Source: JAATGA01 sp047605605 | GTDB lineage: Bacteria; Pseudomonadota; Alphaproteobacteria; Rhodobacterales; Rhodobacteraceae | Direction of reading: 5' to 3' | Length of the DNA stretch: 48,001 nucleotides | NCBI GenBank assembly: GCA_047605605.1 | Contig: JASGFG010000022.1 | Location: 1-48,001, forward strand | Shown here: positions 16,056 to 23,786 of the stretch, piece by piece | How the letters are laid out: every line of letters starts with the position of its first letter | Position numbering within the stretch: the first letter of the stretch is position 1 | Notes under the pieces: generated by a model | Database searches by the model: none | The model's input: the letters and a program-made list of their open reading frames with translations, nothing else | Told to the model about the DNA's origin: nothing | Position numbers and translations under genes: made by a program

Positions 16056-16538
16056 TCAGGCCGCCACCGTCACCGCCGGAACCCCGAGTTCGAGCCCGCC
16101 GACATAGATCACCGCCGTCCCGTTGAATTGCAGCGTGAAAACCCGCGCCTCTGCCATCCGCTCGCGCCGGATGTATTCGCCATCGGCCAGCCGTTCGGCC
16201 GCGACCACGCCGGCGGACGCACCGCAAAGCGCCTTCGCCCGCCAGTCGCGCACCAGAACGGGTTGCAGCGGAGCGACCAGCAGATCGGCGTCCGGTGTTT
16301 CCACCCCCAACGTCTGGGTGCCGATCCGCACCACCTCGGCGCCGGTCACGACCGCAACGCCGACGGCGCGCAGCACGCGGGTGCCGGACCGCGTGACGAT
16401 CCGGTCTCCGGGGGCAAGGAATTCCACCGGGATCTCGCCCTCGGGCGTCAGCACCGGCGAACCGGCGCAAAGCCCATGTCCGGGCATCGCATCGGCAAAT
16501 CGGATCTCGGCATTGCGGACTTCCATCGCGTGACGCAT
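16056..16538 (-). CDS. Hint-domain (hedgehog/intein-type) protein
   Basis: A protein of about 160 residues that is nearly all Hint fold. It opens with GLCAGSPVLTPEGEIPVEFL, giving the N-terminal Cys-Ala-x-Gly of the self-processing site, then PGDRIVTRSG and a domain-closing region around VLVRDWRAKAL. Such Hint proteins are frequent in Rhodobacteraceae, often at the end of calcium-binding repeat proteins; this one is free-standing with a short N-terminal tail. No role is known. The start at 16538 (MRHAMEVRNAE) is the more likely of several; a second ATG is at 16526. Confidence 0.82.
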   Translation of the reverse strand: MRHAMEVRNAEIRFADAMPGHGLCAGSPVLTPEGEIPVEFLAPGDRIVTRSGTRVLRAVGVAVVTGAEVVRIGTQTLGVETPDADLLVAPLQPVLVRDWRAKALCGASAGVVAAERLADGEYIRRERMAEARVFTLQFNGTAVIYVGGLELGVPAVTVAA

Positions 16539-16718
16539 CGGATTGCTCGCCCCTGGGTGGTCTTCGGCTTTCCATCTTCGCGCAAAATGGGGCGGGAATA
16601 TGGTCGGACCGGGCCTTTTCGGCGATGGATCACGGCAAGGGGATGGCGCTTTTTCCTCTCGCATCCGGGTTCCGGCTTTGCTAGAAGGCCGCAGATTTTT
16701 CCCCCGCCGGGGGAAGAT

Positions 16719-16803
16719 GCGGGCGTGGCGGAATTGGCAGACGCACCGGATTTAGGTTCCGGCGCCGCAAGGCGTGGGGGTTCAAGTCCCTTCGCCCGCA
16801 CCA
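16719..16803 (+). tRNA. tRNA-Leu (anticodon UAG)
   Basis: The acceptor arms GCGGGCG and CGCCCGC pair and the 3' CCA is encoded (16801-16803). The anticodon stem CCGGA/TCCGG encloses the loop TTTAGGT with anticodon TAG at 16753-16755, which reads CUA and related Leu codons. The long variable arm (CGCCGCAAGGCG) is typical of leucine tRNAs, and the T-arm GGGGGTTCAAGTCCC is intact. Only 24 bases separate its end from the tig start codon. Confidence 0.97.
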
Positions 16804-16827
16804 TTGGGATGGACAAAGGACGGATAC

Positions 16828-18162
16828 ATGCAGGTCACCGAGACCCTGAACGAAGGTCTGAAGCGCGGCTATACGATCACCGTGACCGCCGCCGAGCTTG
16901 AGGCGAAGGTCAACGAGAAACTGGTCGAGGCCCAGCCCGAGATCGAGATGAAGGGCTTCCGCAAGGGCAAGGTGCCGATGGCCATGCTGAAAAAGCAGTT
17001 CGGCCCGCGCATCCTGGGCGATGCCATGCAGGACGCCATCGACGGCGCCATGAAGGACCATTTCGAAAAGACCGGCGACCGGCCCGCGCTGCAACCGGAA
17101 GTCAAGATGGTCGATGGCGAGACCTGGACCGAAGGCAAGGATGTCGTCGTCGAGATGACCTATGAAGCCCTGCCGCCGATCCCGGCTGTCGATGCGGGCA
17201 AGATCACGCTGGACCGTCTGGTGGTGAAGGCCGACGAGGCTTCGGTCGAAGAGGCGCTGAAGAACCTGGCCGAAACCGCCCAGAACTTCGAGGACCGCAA
17301 GAAAGGCTCCAAGGCCAAGGAGGGCGATCAGGTCACGATCGACTTCAAGGGCTCGGTCGACGGGGTGGAATTCGAGGGCGGCGCGGCCGAGGATTATCCG
17401 CTGGTCCTGGGGTCCAACAGCTTCATCCCCGGTTTCGAGGATCAGCTGGTCGGCGCCAAGGCCGGGGACGAGGTTTCGGTCAACGTCTCCTTCCCGGAAA
17501 ACTATGGCGCCGCGCATCTGGCCGGCAAGGCCGCGGTCTTTGCCGTGACGGTCAAGGCGGTCAAGGCCCCGAAAGCGGCCGAGATCGACGATGAACTGGC
17601 CAAGAAATTCGGCGCCGAGGATCTGGCCGGCCTGAAAGGCCAGATCGCCGAGCGGCTGGAGGCGGAATACAAGGGCGCCTCGCGCGCCGTTCTGAAACGC
17701 TCGCTGCTGGACCAGCTGGACAATCTGGTGAAATTCGACCTGCCCGCCAAGCTGGTGGATGCCGAGGCGAACCAGATCGCCCACCAGCTGTGGCACGAGG
17801 AACATGCCGACCATCACGGCCATGACCACGACCACATCGAGCCGACGGACGAGCACAAGAAGCTGGCCGAACGCCGCGTCCGCCTTGGCCTGCTGCTGGC
17901 CGAAATCGGCCGCAAGGCCGATGTCGAGGTGACCGATGCCGAGATGACGCAGGCCGTTCTGGCGCAGGCGCGCCAGTATCCGGGCCAGGAGCGCGCCTTC
18001 TTTGAATTCGTGCAGAAGAACCCGCAGATGCAACAGCAGCTGCGCGCCCCGATCTTCGAGGACAAGGTCGTGGACCACATCGTTTCGGGCGCGAAAGTGA
18101 CCGACAAGGAAGTGGGCAAGGACGATCTGCAAAAGGCCGTCGAGGCGCTGGACGAGATGTGA
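16828..18162 (+). CDS. tig: Trigger factor, ribosome-associated chaperone and prolyl isomerase
   Basis: Binds the ribosome exit site and nascent chains. The 444-residue protein has the N-terminal ribosome-binding domain with the signature GFRKGKVPM, the FKBP-type isomerase domain (GDQVTIDFKGSVDGVEFEGG, then LGSNSFIPGFEDQLVGAKAG) and a helical C-terminal chaperone domain. An unusual His- and Asp-rich stretch (HEEHADHHGHDHDH) lies in the C-terminal domain near residues 323-336. AAAGGA precedes the ATG. The gene follows tRNA-Leu by 24 bases and ends in a strong terminator; no clpP or clpX follows here. Confidence 0.97.
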   Translation: MQVTETLNEGLKRGYTITVTAAELEAKVNEKLVEAQPEIEMKGFRKGKVPMAMLKKQFGPRILGDAMQDAIDGAMKDHFEKTGDRPALQPEVKMVDGETWTEGKDVVVEMTYEALPPIPAVDAGKITLDRLVVKADEASVEEALKNLAETAQNFEDRKKGSKAKEGDQVTIDFKGSVDGVEFEGGAAEDYPLVLGSNSFIPGFEDQLVGAKAGDEVSVNVSFPENYGAAHLAGKAAVFAVTVKAVKAPKAAEIDDELAKKFGAEDLAGLKGQIAERLEAEYKGASRAVLKRSLLDQLDNLVKFDLPAKLVDAEANQIAHQLWHEEHADHHGHDHDHIEPTDEHKKLAERRVRLGLLLAEIGRKADVEVTDAEMTQAVLAQARQYPGQERAFFEFVQKNPQMQQQLRAPIFEDKVVDHIVSGAKVTDKEVGKDDLQKAVEALDEM

Positions 18163-18182
18163 TCCACCCGAAAGGGGAATTG

Positions 18183-18213
18183 AAAAGACCGCGTCGAAAG
18201 GCGCGGTCTTTTT
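18183..18213 (+). terminator. Rho-independent terminator of tig
   Basis: GACCGCG (18187-18193) pairs with CGCGGTC (18202-18208). An A-run lies before the stem and TTTTT directly follows it. Confidence 0.9.
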
Positions 18214-18646
18214 CGTTTCGGCAGGTTGATCACCCGGCCAGCCGCGATGGACACGTTGCTCCGGCCCCGCCGGGCTGTTCGGGGCGAAGCTCTGCCTGCA
18301 TCCACCGGGGTTGTGCATTCACCGGGGTCCATGTCTGGACGCGGCCTGCCCGGACCCGAAGGTCTCTCCATAACCATCCGGCTGAACCGTGGGTTCATGT
18401 CTGGGCGCGACCTGCCCGGATCTTCCCGTCAGATCCGGCATGGCCTTTCCGCGCAGGTGTCGGCCATGCCCGCGACGCCGCCCTCTTGCAGGCCAAAATC
18501 CGGTCTCGGGTCTTCCCTCGCATTCCGCGATTGTAACCGTATCAATATTTCCCTCTGCCGCCCCGTGGACATTCCCCGGTCTTCGCGCCTAAATCCCCGC
18601 GCCCCTGCGACGGGGAGTCGCAGATGCGCCATCGGAGGACACCCGA
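18214..18646. other. Intergenic region between tig and the MFS pump
   Basis: About 430 bases with no convincing gene. It holds an imperfect 30-base direct repeat (18325-18354 and 18391-18420) and, near its end, GGAGGA before the MFS start. The promoter of the pump should lie in the AT-richer part around 18530-18560, but I could not fix it. Confidence 0.5.
18325..18420. repeat. Imperfect 30-base direct repeat, 66-base period
   Basis: Copies at 18325-18354 and 18391-18420 match at 27 of 30 positions; the shared core includes CATGTCTGG and CCTGCCCGGA. They lie in non-coding DNA upstream of the MFS gene. Confidence 0.75.
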
Positions 18647-19852
18647 ATGACGGATGCGACCGTTCAACAGCAGCGCCCGGTCGAGGCCACTGCCTTTGCC
18701 ATCATCCTGTCGATCAGCCTGTGCCACATGCTGAACGACATCATGCAGTCGCTCCTGTCGGCCATCTATCCGATGCTGAAGGACGATTTCAAACTCGACT
18801 ACTGGCAGATCGGGTTGATGACGACGTGCTTTCAGGGCACCGCCTCGCTGCTGCAACCCGTGGTCGGCATCTTCACCGACAAGAAGCCCCTGCCCCGGTC
18901 GCTGCCCTTTGGCATGGGATCGACCCTGATCGGGCTGATCTTTCTGGCCTTTGCGCCGAACTATGCGCTGCTGCTGTTGGGTGCCTCGCTGATCGGCATC
19001 GGCTCGGCCATCTTCCACCCCGAGGCGAGCCGGGTCGCGCGCATGGCCTCGGGTGGGAAGTTCGGGCTGGCGCAGTCGCTGTTCCAGGTGGGCGGCAATT
19101 TCGGCACCGCCATCGGGCCCCTGCTGGCGGCCTTTGTCGTGGTGCCGCTGGGTCGGCCCTCGGTCGCGGCCTTCTGCGTGCTGGCGATGATCGGGATGAC
19201 GGTGCTTTACCGCGTCGGCAACTGGTATGCGCAGGCCCTGGTTTCGGCGCGCGCGAAAAAGGCCGCCGACAAGACCCTGCCCCTGCCCAAGGGCAAGGTG
19301 ATGACGGCGCTGGTGGTGCTGGCCTTCCTGACCTTCACCAAGAACATCTACATGGCCTCGATCGGCAGCTATTACACCTTTTACCTGATCGAGACCTTTC
19401 AGCTGACGACGCAACAGGCGCAGATGATGCTGTTCGTCTTCCTGGCGGCGGTGGCGGCGGGCACGATCATGGGGGGACCGGTGGGCGACCGGCTGGGAAC
19501 CCGCACGGTGATCTGGGTGTCGATCCTGGGCATCCTGCCCTTCACGCTGGCGCTGCCCTATGTCGGGCTGGTGGCGACGGGCATCCTGACAGTCATCATC
19601 GGGCTGCTGCTGGCCTCGGCCTTCCCGGCCATCGTGGTGACCGCGCAGGAACTGGTGCCGGGGCGCGTCGGCATGATCGCGGGCATCTTCTTCGGCTTCG
19701 CCTTCGGCATGGGCGGGATCGCTGCGGCGGTTCTGGGCGTCATGGCCGACCATTACGGCATCGCGCGGGTCTATCAGGTCTGCGCCTTTCTGCCGCTGAT
19801 GGGGCTGCTGACGGTGTTCCTGCCCTCGCGCAAGGCGCTGCGGGGGATCTAG
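18647..19852 (+). CDS. MFS transporter, fosmidomycin-resistance (Fsr) type
   Basis: A 401-residue major facilitator protein with about twelve membrane helices. The start of helix 1 and the following loop (CHMLNDIMQSLLSAIYPMLKDDF) and GIGSAIFHPEASRVARMASGG are hallmarks of the Fsr group. By family it would be an efflux pump; the natural substrate is unknown. GGAGGA lies seven bases upstream of the ATG. It is apparently monocistronic, and the M48 peptidase gene follows closely. Confidence 0.9.
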   Translation: MTDATVQQQRPVEATAFAIILSISLCHMLNDIMQSLLSAIYPMLKDDFKLDYWQIGLMTTCFQGTASLLQPVVGIFTDKKPLPRSLPFGMGSTLIGLIFLAFAPNYALLLLGASLIGIGSAIFHPEASRVARMASGGKFGLAQSLFQVGGNFGTAIGPLLAAFVVVPLGRPSVAAFCVLAMIGMTVLYRVGNWYAQALVSARAKKAADKTLPLPKGKVMTALVVLAFLTFTKNIYMASIGSYYTFYLIETFQLTTQQAQMMLFVFLAAVAAGTIMGGPVGDRLGTRTVIWVSILGILPFTLALPYVGLVATGILTVIIGLLLASAFPAIVVTAQELVPGRVGMIAGIFFGFAFGMGGIAAAVLGVMADHYGIARVYQVCAFLPLMGLLTVFLPSRKALRGI

Positions 19853-19889
19853 GCTTTCACCATGCCCCGGCATGGCCCATATTGGGGCC

Positions 19890-20576
19890 ATGCTGAAATT
19901 CGCGCCCTTCCTGATCGCCATCGCCTACGGGCTGTTGATGTATCACTTCTCCGCCTGGCGGACGAAGCGGATGCTGGATGCGCAGTCGCGCCCGCTGGTC
20001 GATCCGGCAATGGACCGGCTGACCGCCCGCCTCGCGCAGGCGCTGGACCTGCCCGCCATCCGCGTCGACGTGTTCGAGGTCCAGGCGGTGAACGGCCTCG
20101 CCGCCCCGGACGGACGCATCTTCCTGACCCGCGGCTTCCTGAACCGCAAGGCGCGGGGCGAGGTGACGGACGAGGAACTCGCCTCGGTCGTCGCCCATGA
20201 ACTGGGCCATGTGGCCCTTGGCCATTCCCGGCGCCGGATGATCGACTTCACCGGACAGAACGCGGTTTTCGTGGCGCTGACGGCGCTTCTTGGCCGGATC
20301 GTGCCCTTTGCCGGGCCGATGCTCGCCAATCTGATCACCAGCAGCCTGATGGCCCGCCTGTCGCGCCGCGACGAGTTCGAGGCAGACGAATGGGCCGCCG
20401 CATTGCTGATCAAGGCCGGCATCGGCACCGGCCCGCAGAAATCCCTGTTCCGCAAGCTTTCCGCCCTGACCGGCGGCACGTCCCGCACCACCCCCGCCTG
20501 GCTGCTCAGCCACCCGGAAACCCCGCGCCGCATCGCCGCGATCGAGGCGGCCGAGGCGCGCTGGACCCAACCCTGA
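19890..20576 (+). CDS. M48 family metalloprotease
   Basis: Zinc peptidase with an N-terminal membrane segment (FAPFLIAIAYGLLMYHF), so the catalytic domain is probably membrane-anchored. The HExxH motif is in VVAHELGHVALGH and the third zinc ligand in DEFEADEWAAALL. The C-terminal LLSHPETPRRIAAIE fits M48 proteins. About 228 residues, shorter than HtpX and with one clear anchor. ATG 19890 is preceded by GGGG; an in-frame ATG at 19872 is possible. It starts 37 bases after the MFS stop. Confidence 0.9.
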   Translation: MLKFAPFLIAIAYGLLMYHFSAWRTKRMLDAQSRPLVDPAMDRLTARLAQALDLPAIRVDVFEVQAVNGLAAPDGRIFLTRGFLNRKARGEVTDEELASVVAHELGHVALGHSRRRMIDFTGQNAVFVALTALLGRIVPFAGPMLANLITSSLMARLSRRDEFEADEWAAALLIKAGIGTGPQKSLFRKLSALTGGTSRTTPAWLLSHPETPRRIAAIEAAEARWTQP

Positions 20577-20589
20577 CCCTGCCCCCTCT

Positions 20590-20643
20590 TTCCGGACGGA
20601 AAATATCCTCGGGCGTTCCCAAGGGGGCAGACAGCCCCCTTGG
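20590..20643 (-). repeat. Intergenic hairpin repeat, type B copy 1
   Basis: CCAAGGGGGC (20619-20628), loop AGACA, GCCCCCTTGG (20634-20643). Read on the minus strand it is followed by CCCGAGGATATTTTC, which is also in the copy at 45971-46041. It sits between the convergent M48 and LLM genes; another G/C-rich hairpin lies at 20645-20672. Confidence 0.75.
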
Positions 20644-20682
20644 CCGGGGGGCTCGGGGGGCGGGCAGCCCCCCGATCACCGC

Positions 20683-21702
20683 CTACCGCCAACCAAGCGC
20701 CGGGGCGACGTGCTTCAGGATCGCCTCGATCACATGGGCGTTGTAATCCACCCCCAACTGGTTCGGCACCGTCAGCAGCAGCGTATCGGCCTCGGCAATC
20801 GCCTCGTCCTTCTTCAGCTCCTCGATCAGACGGTCCGGTTCCGCGGCATAGCTGCGGCCAAACACGGCGCGGAAATTGTCGATCTGGCCGATCTGGTCTC
20901 GGTCGGACCTGTCCTGCCCGAAATACATCCGGTCGGTGTCGTTCATGATCGCAAAGATCGACCGGCTGACCGACACCCGCGGCTCGCGCGCATGACCGGC
21001 CGCCTTCCACGCCTCGCGGAACTTCCTGATCTGCTTGGCCTGCTGCACCGACAACGGCTCGCCCGATTCGTCGACCTTCAGGGTGGAACTTTGCAGGTTC
21101 ATCCCCAGCGTCGCCGCCCATTCCGCCGTCGCATCCGAGGCGGCGCCCCACCACAGCCGATCGCGCAACCCTTCGGAAAACGGCTCCAGCCGCAGCAGGC
21201 CGGGCGGGTTCGGGAACATCGGGCGCGGGTTCGGTTTGGCGAATCCCTTGCCCTCCAGCAGGCGCAGCAGGGTCATCGTATGCTCGCGCGCCATATCCTG
21301 ATCGGTCTGCCCGTCTTCGGGGGCATAGCCAAAATGGCGCCAGCCGTCGATCACCTGCTCGGGCGACCCGCGCGAGATGCCCAGTTGCAGCCGCCCGCCC
21401 GCGATCAGGTCGGCCGATCCCGCATCCTCGAACATGTAGAACGGGTTTTCATAGCGCATGTCGATGACGCCGGTGCCGATCTCGATCTTTTTCGTGCGGG
21501 CGCCGATGGCCGCCAGCAGCGGAAAGGGCGAGGACAGCTGCCGCGCAAAGTGGTGGACGCGGAAATAGGCGCCGTCGGCGCCCAGTTCCTCGGCCGCGAC
21601 GGCAAGGTCGATGGATTGCAGCAGCACGTCCTGCGCCGAGCGCGTCCCCGATTGCGGCGAGGGCGACCAGTGGCCGAAGGACAGAAAGCCGATCTTTTTC
21701 AT
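20683..21702 (-). CDS. LLM class flavin-dependent oxidoreductase
   Basis: A luciferase-like TIM-barrel flavoprotein of 339 residues, beginning MKKIGFLSFGHW and containing FRVHHFARQLSSPFPLLAA and LQLGISRGSP, typical of bacterial luciferase relatives. The substrate is unknown. The frame is open upstream, but ATG 21702 is chosen because AAGGAGA lies eight bases before it and the barrel begins there. It is convergent with the M48 gene and divergent from bolA. Confidence 0.9.
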   Translation of the reverse strand: MKKIGFLSFGHWSPSPQSGTRSAQDVLLQSIDLAVAAEELGADGAYFRVHHFARQLSSPFPLLAAIGARTKKIEIGTGVIDMRYENPFYMFEDAGSADLIAGGRLQLGISRGSPEQVIDGWRHFGYAPEDGQTDQDMAREHTMTLLRLLEGKGFAKPNPRPMFPNPPGLLRLEPFSEGLRDRLWWGAASDATAEWAATLGMNLQSSTLKVDESGEPLSVQQAKQIRKFREAWKAAGHAREPRVSVSRSIFAIMNDTDRMYFGQDRSDRDQIGQIDNFRAVFGRSYAAEPDRLIEELKKDEAIAEADTLLLTVPNQLGVDYNAHVIEAILKHVAPALGWR

Positions 21703-21833
21703 GGCGGATGTCTCCTTTGCTGCAAAGCTAGTCTTCCTGCACCGGAATGCCATTGCGCATCGCCGCACAGCCCATGCGCTTGCGGGCCGCCCGCCCGCAT
21801 CCTAGATTGCATCAAAGGACAGGAGAGTTTCGG

Positions 21834-22076
21834 ATGCCAATGGAAGCCCGCGATATCGAAAAGCTGATCCGTGACGGCTTTCCGAACGCGCAGATCACGA
21901 TCACCGACCTTGCCGGCGACGGCAATCACTGGGCGGCCGAGGTGATCGACGAAAGCTTCCGCGGCATGAACCGCGTGCAGCAGCAGCGCGCCGTCTATGC
22001 CAGCCTGAAGGGCAAGATGGACGGCGCGAATGGCGAGTTGCACGCCCTGGCGCTGACCACCAAGGCGCCGGACTGA
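21834..22076 (+). CDS. bolA: BolA/IbaG family protein
   Basis: An 80-residue protein of the BolA fold, with FRGMNRVQQQRAVYASLKGKM and ELHALALTTK matching the conserved helix and the His-Ala-Leu strand. BolA-type proteins bind monothiol glutaredoxins and share [2Fe-2S] clusters with them, and a CGFS glutaredoxin follows about 146 bases downstream. AGGAGAG precedes the ATG by seven bases. The short form is closer to IbaG than to full-length E. coli BolA. Confidence 0.9.
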   Translation: MPMEARDIEKLIRDGFPNAQITITDLAGDGNHWAAEVIDESFRGMNRVQQQRAVYASLKGKMDGANGELHALALTTKAPD

Positions 22077-22085
22077 CACAAGGCG

Positions 22086-22113
22086 GGACCGGAGCCGGTC
22101 CTGGCGGGTTTTT
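22086..22113 (+). terminator. Possible weak terminator after bolA
   Basis: GGACCGG (22086-22092) and CCGGTCC (22095-22101) form a hairpin; a T-run (22109-22113) follows after seven more bases. The gap makes it weak and it may let part of transcription pass to the glutaredoxin gene. Confidence 0.35.
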
Positions 22114-22222
22114 CTTGCCCTGCGGCGCGGGGCGTATTGAAATACGGCCCCGGATACTGGCGGGTGCCCCGCAAGATGCTTTACAGGATGCGCCACTGGG
22201 CCTGGATGAAAAGGACCGATCA

Positions 22223-22594
22223 ATGACCGCAACGACCACCGCAGCCGAACAGATTCAGGCAACCGTCGACAGCAACGATGTCGTGCTGTTCATGAAGGGC
22301 ACCAAGATGATGCCGCAATGCGGCTTCTCGTCCAAGGTGGCGGGTATCCTGAACTATCTGGGCGTCGCCTATCAGGATGTGAACGTGCTGGCCGACCCCG
22401 AAATCCGTCAGGGGATCAAGGATTTCTCGGACTGGCCGACCATCCCGCAGCTTTACGTCAAGGGCGAGTTCATCGGCGGCTGCGACATCGCCATCGAGAT
22501 GACGCTTTCGGGCGAGCTGGACCAGCTGTTCGACGCCAAGGGCATCGCCTATAGCAAGGATGCCGCCGACAAGATCCGCGAAGCCAACGCCTGA
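22223..22594 (+). CDS. grxD: Monothiol glutaredoxin of the Grx4 (GrxD) family
   Basis: A 123-residue CGFS glutaredoxin. The active site is KGTKMMPQCGFSSKV, followed by the glutathione-binding WPTIPQLYVKGEFIGGCDI. Such proteins carry glutathione-ligated [2Fe-2S] clusters and work with BolA-type partners in iron-sulphur trafficking. AAGGA lies about eight bases before the ATG. It pairs with the bolA-like gene upstream and is closed by a strong terminator. Confidence 0.95.
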   Translation: MTATTTAAEQIQATVDSNDVVLFMKGTKMMPQCGFSSKVAGILNYLGVAYQDVNVLADPEIRQGIKDFSDWPTIPQLYVKGEFIGGCDIAIEMTLSGELDQLFDAKGIAYSKDAADKIREANA

Positions 22595-22599
22595 GATGC

Positions 22600-22628
22600 G
22601 AAGGGGCCGGCACGGCCCCTTTCGTTTC
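22600..22628 (+). terminator. Rho-independent terminator of grxD
   Basis: AAGGGGCCG and CGGCCCCTT form a stem with the short loop GCA, and TTTCGTTT follows. Confidence 0.85.
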
Positions 22629-22739
22629 AGCATGGCGCGCGGGGTCGCCGCGCCCCACCAACACGCCGGGCATTGGTGCGGCTGCGCCGGAACGGGGTTC
22701 TACCGGGATCGCCCGGCCCCGGGCGCGGCAGCCTGCCGT

Positions 22740-23156
22740 TCAATTGGCCTTGCGCACCGGCATGAAGGGCAAGGGGGCGACCGGCACGCCCTCCTCGATC
22801 AGCGCCTTTGCCTCGTCGGGCCGCGCCTCGCCATAGATGGCGCGTTCGGGCGCGTCGCCCGCATGGATCGCCCGCGCCTCGGCGGCAAAGCCCATGCCGA
22901 CGTATTCCGAATTCGCCTCGACCTGCCGCCGCAATTCGGCCAGCGCCCTTTCCCGCTCGCCAGCCGGGCGGGACAGCGGCCGCTCGCCCTCGTCGGTCCG
23001 CACCGAGGGCGCCATCAGCGCCTTTTCCACCTGGGTCGATCCGCAGGCGGGACAGGCCACATGCCCGGCCCGGCGCAGGGCCTCATAGGCCTCTGAAGAC
23101 TGGAACCAGCTTTCAAAGCCGTGGTCAGAGGGGCATTTCAGCGCATAGCGGATCAT
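22740..23156 (-). CDS. DUF1178 family protein
   Basis: A 138-residue protein beginning MIRYALKCPSDHGFESWFQS, with a second cysteine pair in CPACGSTQVEKALMAPSV, so it probably binds one zinc. The family is found in alphaproteobacteria and some betaproteobacteria and has no known function. The frame is open further upstream, but ATG 23156 matches the conserved N-terminus. A Nudix gene lies upstream on the same strand. Confidence 0.9.
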   Translation of the reverse strand: MIRYALKCPSDHGFESWFQSSEAYEALRRAGHVACPACGSTQVEKALMAPSVRTDEGERPLSRPAGERERALAELRRQVEANSEYVGMGFAAEARAIHAGDAPERAIYGEARPDEAKALIEEGVPVAPLPFMPVRKAN

Positions 23157-23208
23157 TGGCAACAAGCCTGTGTCGAACAGGTGACAGCTAATCAATCCGC
23201 TGCGGAAA

Positions 23209-23682
23209 TCAAGCGGCCCGCGGGTTCAGCAGGGCCGGGTCCTCGCCGACAGCGTTCAGAAGGACACGCAGTTCCGGCTCGGCCACCTTGCGGGCGGCCT
23301 TGGCGGCGTCGAACCATTTGCGGCGGCGCTGGCCCGCCTCGGGGAAGCGGTCGGCCAGCCGCGCCACGCGCAGCGGAAAGACCGCGACCATGCAAGGCAG
23401 CGCGCCGGATTTCATCGCCTTGTCATAGGAATAAAAGCCGACCGAATCCGGGGAAACCGCCCCCTCGACCCCGGCCTCTTCCCAGGCCTCCTGCGCGGCG
23501 GCCTCGGCGGGGCAAAGATGCGACATGGGCCAGCCCTTGGGCAGGATCCAGCGCCCGGTGTCGCGGCTGGTGATCAGCAGCACCTGGGCATGGCCGCGGT
23601 GCATCCGCCAGCACAAGGCCGCAAACTGGCTGCGCGTTTCCTCCGCCACGACGGGCGGCAACCCTGAAAGAATTCCGTTCAT
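23209..23682 (-). CDS. Nudix hydrolase, DIPP-like
   Basis: A 157-residue Nudix protein. The Nudix box starts at GWPMSHLCPAEAAAQEAWEE and continues AGVEG, with Gln where the first Arg of REUxEE usually stands; the metal-binding glutamates are kept. WRMHRGHAQVLLITSRDTGRW and the overall form resemble diphosphoinositol-polyphosphate phosphohydrolase relatives, but the bacterial substrate is unknown. It is divergent from the deacetylase gene and upstream of DUF1178. Confidence 0.88.
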   Translation of the reverse strand: MNGILSGLPPVVAEETRSQFAALCWRMHRGHAQVLLITSRDTGRWILPKGWPMSHLCPAEAAAQEAWEEAGVEGAVSPDSVGFYSYDKAMKSGALPCMVAVFPLRVARLADRFPEAGQRRRKWFDAAKAARKVAEPELRVLLNAVGEDPALLNPRAA

Positions 23683-23786
23683 CACAAAACCTGCACACTT
23701 TTTCCAGCCGACTTGCCGCCGGGTCTGGCACTGCCCGAAACAATGATGGCATCCAATGCAACAGTGTTCAACCGCAGCAGGGCAGA

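Noticed and set aside
18226..18646. N-terminal extension of the MFS gene or a separate gene
   Set aside because: The frame that is open here is not the MFS frame, and GGAGGA directly before ATG 18647 fixes the start.
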